This document shows, piece by piece, positions 5,779 to 6,352 of a DNA stretch of 6,352 nucleotides. Position 1 is the first letter of the stretch. Every line of letters starts with the position of its first letter. A program made the position numbers and the translations under genes. This stretch comes from Chloroflexota bacterium (GTDB taxonomy: Bacteria; Chloroflexota; Dehalococcoidia; GIF9; AB-539-J10), in contig DAOVBS010000037.1 in the NCBI GenBank assembly GCA_030670425.1, forward strand, positions 1 through 6,352. The letters run 5' to 3'. Below the pieces are notes generated by a model. That model saw only the letters and a program-made list of their open reading frames with translations, searched no databases and had not been told where the DNA came from.

Positions 5779-5801
5779 GCAGCGGGGTCTGCAAGTTTGT
5801 C

Positions 5802-6254
5802 ATGAAGGTCATTTTTCTGAAGGATGTTGCTGGGAAAGGGAAGGCTGGAGAGGTGACGGAAGTCGCCGCAGGCTATGCCAAGAATCTCCTCTTGCCGCAG
5901 CGACTGGCTTTACCAGCTACGCCGGCGGTTATGAGGCAAGTTGAGGCAAGGCTGCGGAAAGAGAGCGAGCAGGAAAGTCTCGACCGAGCCAAGCTGGTGG
6001 AATTGGCAGGGCGCATCGAGGGGACGGAGATCCATCTTCAGGCTCGCGCAGGCGCTGGGGATCGCCTGTTTGGCTCGGTCACCGCAGCCGATATAGCTGA
6101 GGAGTTGGGTAGGGTCATAGACGGCTCCGTTGACAAGAGGAAGATAGATACCGGCAAGCCTCTGCGCCAAGCTGGTGCTCACGAGGTAGTCGTCAGGTTG
6201 GCGAGAGACCTGGAACCGCGGGTCAAGGTGGTCATTGAGCCGAAGAAGAGCTAG
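5802..6254 (+). CDS. rplI: Ribosomal protein bL9
   Basis: Large-subunit protein binding 23S rRNA near the L1 stalk base. The sequence starts M-K-V-I-F-L-K-D-V-A-G-K-G-K-A-G and continues with E-V-A/A-G-Y-A-K-N-L-L-L-P, the L9 signature for the N-terminal rRNA-binding domain (1-40). A charged linker helix rich in Arg, Glu and Lys follows (about 41-75). The C-terminal domain carries L-F-G-S-V-T-A-A-D-I-A (89-99) and ends in V-K-V-V-I-E-P. At 150 residues it is full length. The ATG at 5802 is set by the family start, but no good Shine-Dalgarno sequence precedes it; GGGG at 5783-5786 is too far and weak. It is followed by dnaB after 2 nt, a common arrangement. Confidence 0.97.
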   Translation: MKVIFLKDVAGKGKAGEVTEVAAGYAKNLLLPQRLALPATPAVMRQVEARLRKESEQESLDRAKLVELAGRIEGTEIHLQARAGAGDRLFGSVTAADIAEELGRVIDGSVDKRKIDTGKPLRQAGAHEVVVRLARDLEPRVKVVIEPKKS

Positions 6255-6256
6255 GT

Positions 6257-6352
6257 ATGGCACAGGAGAAGTCACCTCCGTACGATATCGGAGCTGAGGA
6301 GGCCGTGATTGGATCTTTGCTCATTGACCCTGAGGCCATACTGAGGGTGGGG
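6257..6352 (+). CDS. dnaB: DnaB replicative DNA helicase (partial, N-terminal 32 residues)
   Basis: Start of the hexameric replicative helicase, cut by the right edge. The 32 visible residues begin M-A-Q-E-K-S-P-P-Y-D-I-G-A-E-E-A-V and continue I-G-S-L-L-I-D-P-E-A-I. This matches the DnaB N-terminal domain opening P-P-x-x-x-x-A-E-x-x-V-L-G-x-L-L-x-D-P. Only the beginning of the N-terminal collar domain is present; the RecA-like ATPase lies outside. The ATG at 6257 comes 2 nt after the rplI stop, with a purine-rich AAGAAGAG six bases upstream and probable translational coupling. Its place directly after rplI is typical of bacteria and supports the call. Confidence 0.9.
   Translation, partial: MAQEKSPPYDIGAEEAVIGSLLIDPEAILRVG

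Noticed and set aside
5910..6275. 121-codon minus-strand open frame opposite rplI
   Set aside because: It is antisense to a certain ribosomal protein gene, spans the rplI-dnaB junction and has no known motif.

Overview
The window is a bacterial chromosome segment (GC roughly mid-50s percent by eye). It carries two divergent gene blocks separated by a promoter region at about 5.56-5.80 kb. Protein signatures fit a free-living, probably anaerobic bacterium that makes [NiFe] hydrogenase. From the general look of the FabD, L9 and YceD proteins, a Chloroflexota/Dehalococcoidia-like lineage is my best guess, but this is a weak inference made without any search.

Leftward (minus-strand) block, read from about 5600 down to 1: yceD (DUF177), rpmF (L32), fabD (malonyl-CoA:ACP transacylase), nusB, hypA, hypB, hypF, and the first 39 codons of hypC running off the left edge. 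Gaps are mostly tiny: 6 nt yceD-rpmF, 2 nt rpmF-fabD, 2 nt fabD-nusB, 18 nt nusB-hypA and a 4-nt overlap hypA/hypB, then about 55 nt before hypF and again before hypC. I see no terminator anywhere, so the whole run looks like one long operon. It would join ribosome, fatty-acid and transcription-factor housekeeping genes to the [NiFe]-hydrogenase maturation set. HypF and its usual partner HypE would make the CN ligands, HypC would carry the Fe(CN)2CO unit with HypD, and HypA/HypB would insert Ni. hypD and hypE are expected just beyond the left edge but are not in view.

Rightward (plus-strand) block: rplI (L9) at 5802-6254, followed after 2 nt by the start of dnaB (replicative helicase, first 32 codons). 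This is the familiar rplI-dnaB pairing.

The divergent intergenic region holds a good sigma70-type promoter for the leftward operon (TTGAAC-17 nt-TATACT) and an extended -10 promoter (TGGTATAAT) for rplI-dnaB. It also holds two imperfect or widely spaced inverted repeats. No RNA genes, mobile elements, CRISPR arrays or insertion sequences were seen. This is mainly ordinary core-genome DNA. The points worth a second look are the housekeeping-hyp linkage, a HypB with an altered metal-binding loop, a short-tailed YceD, the start region of hypC, and the dominance of TAG stops.
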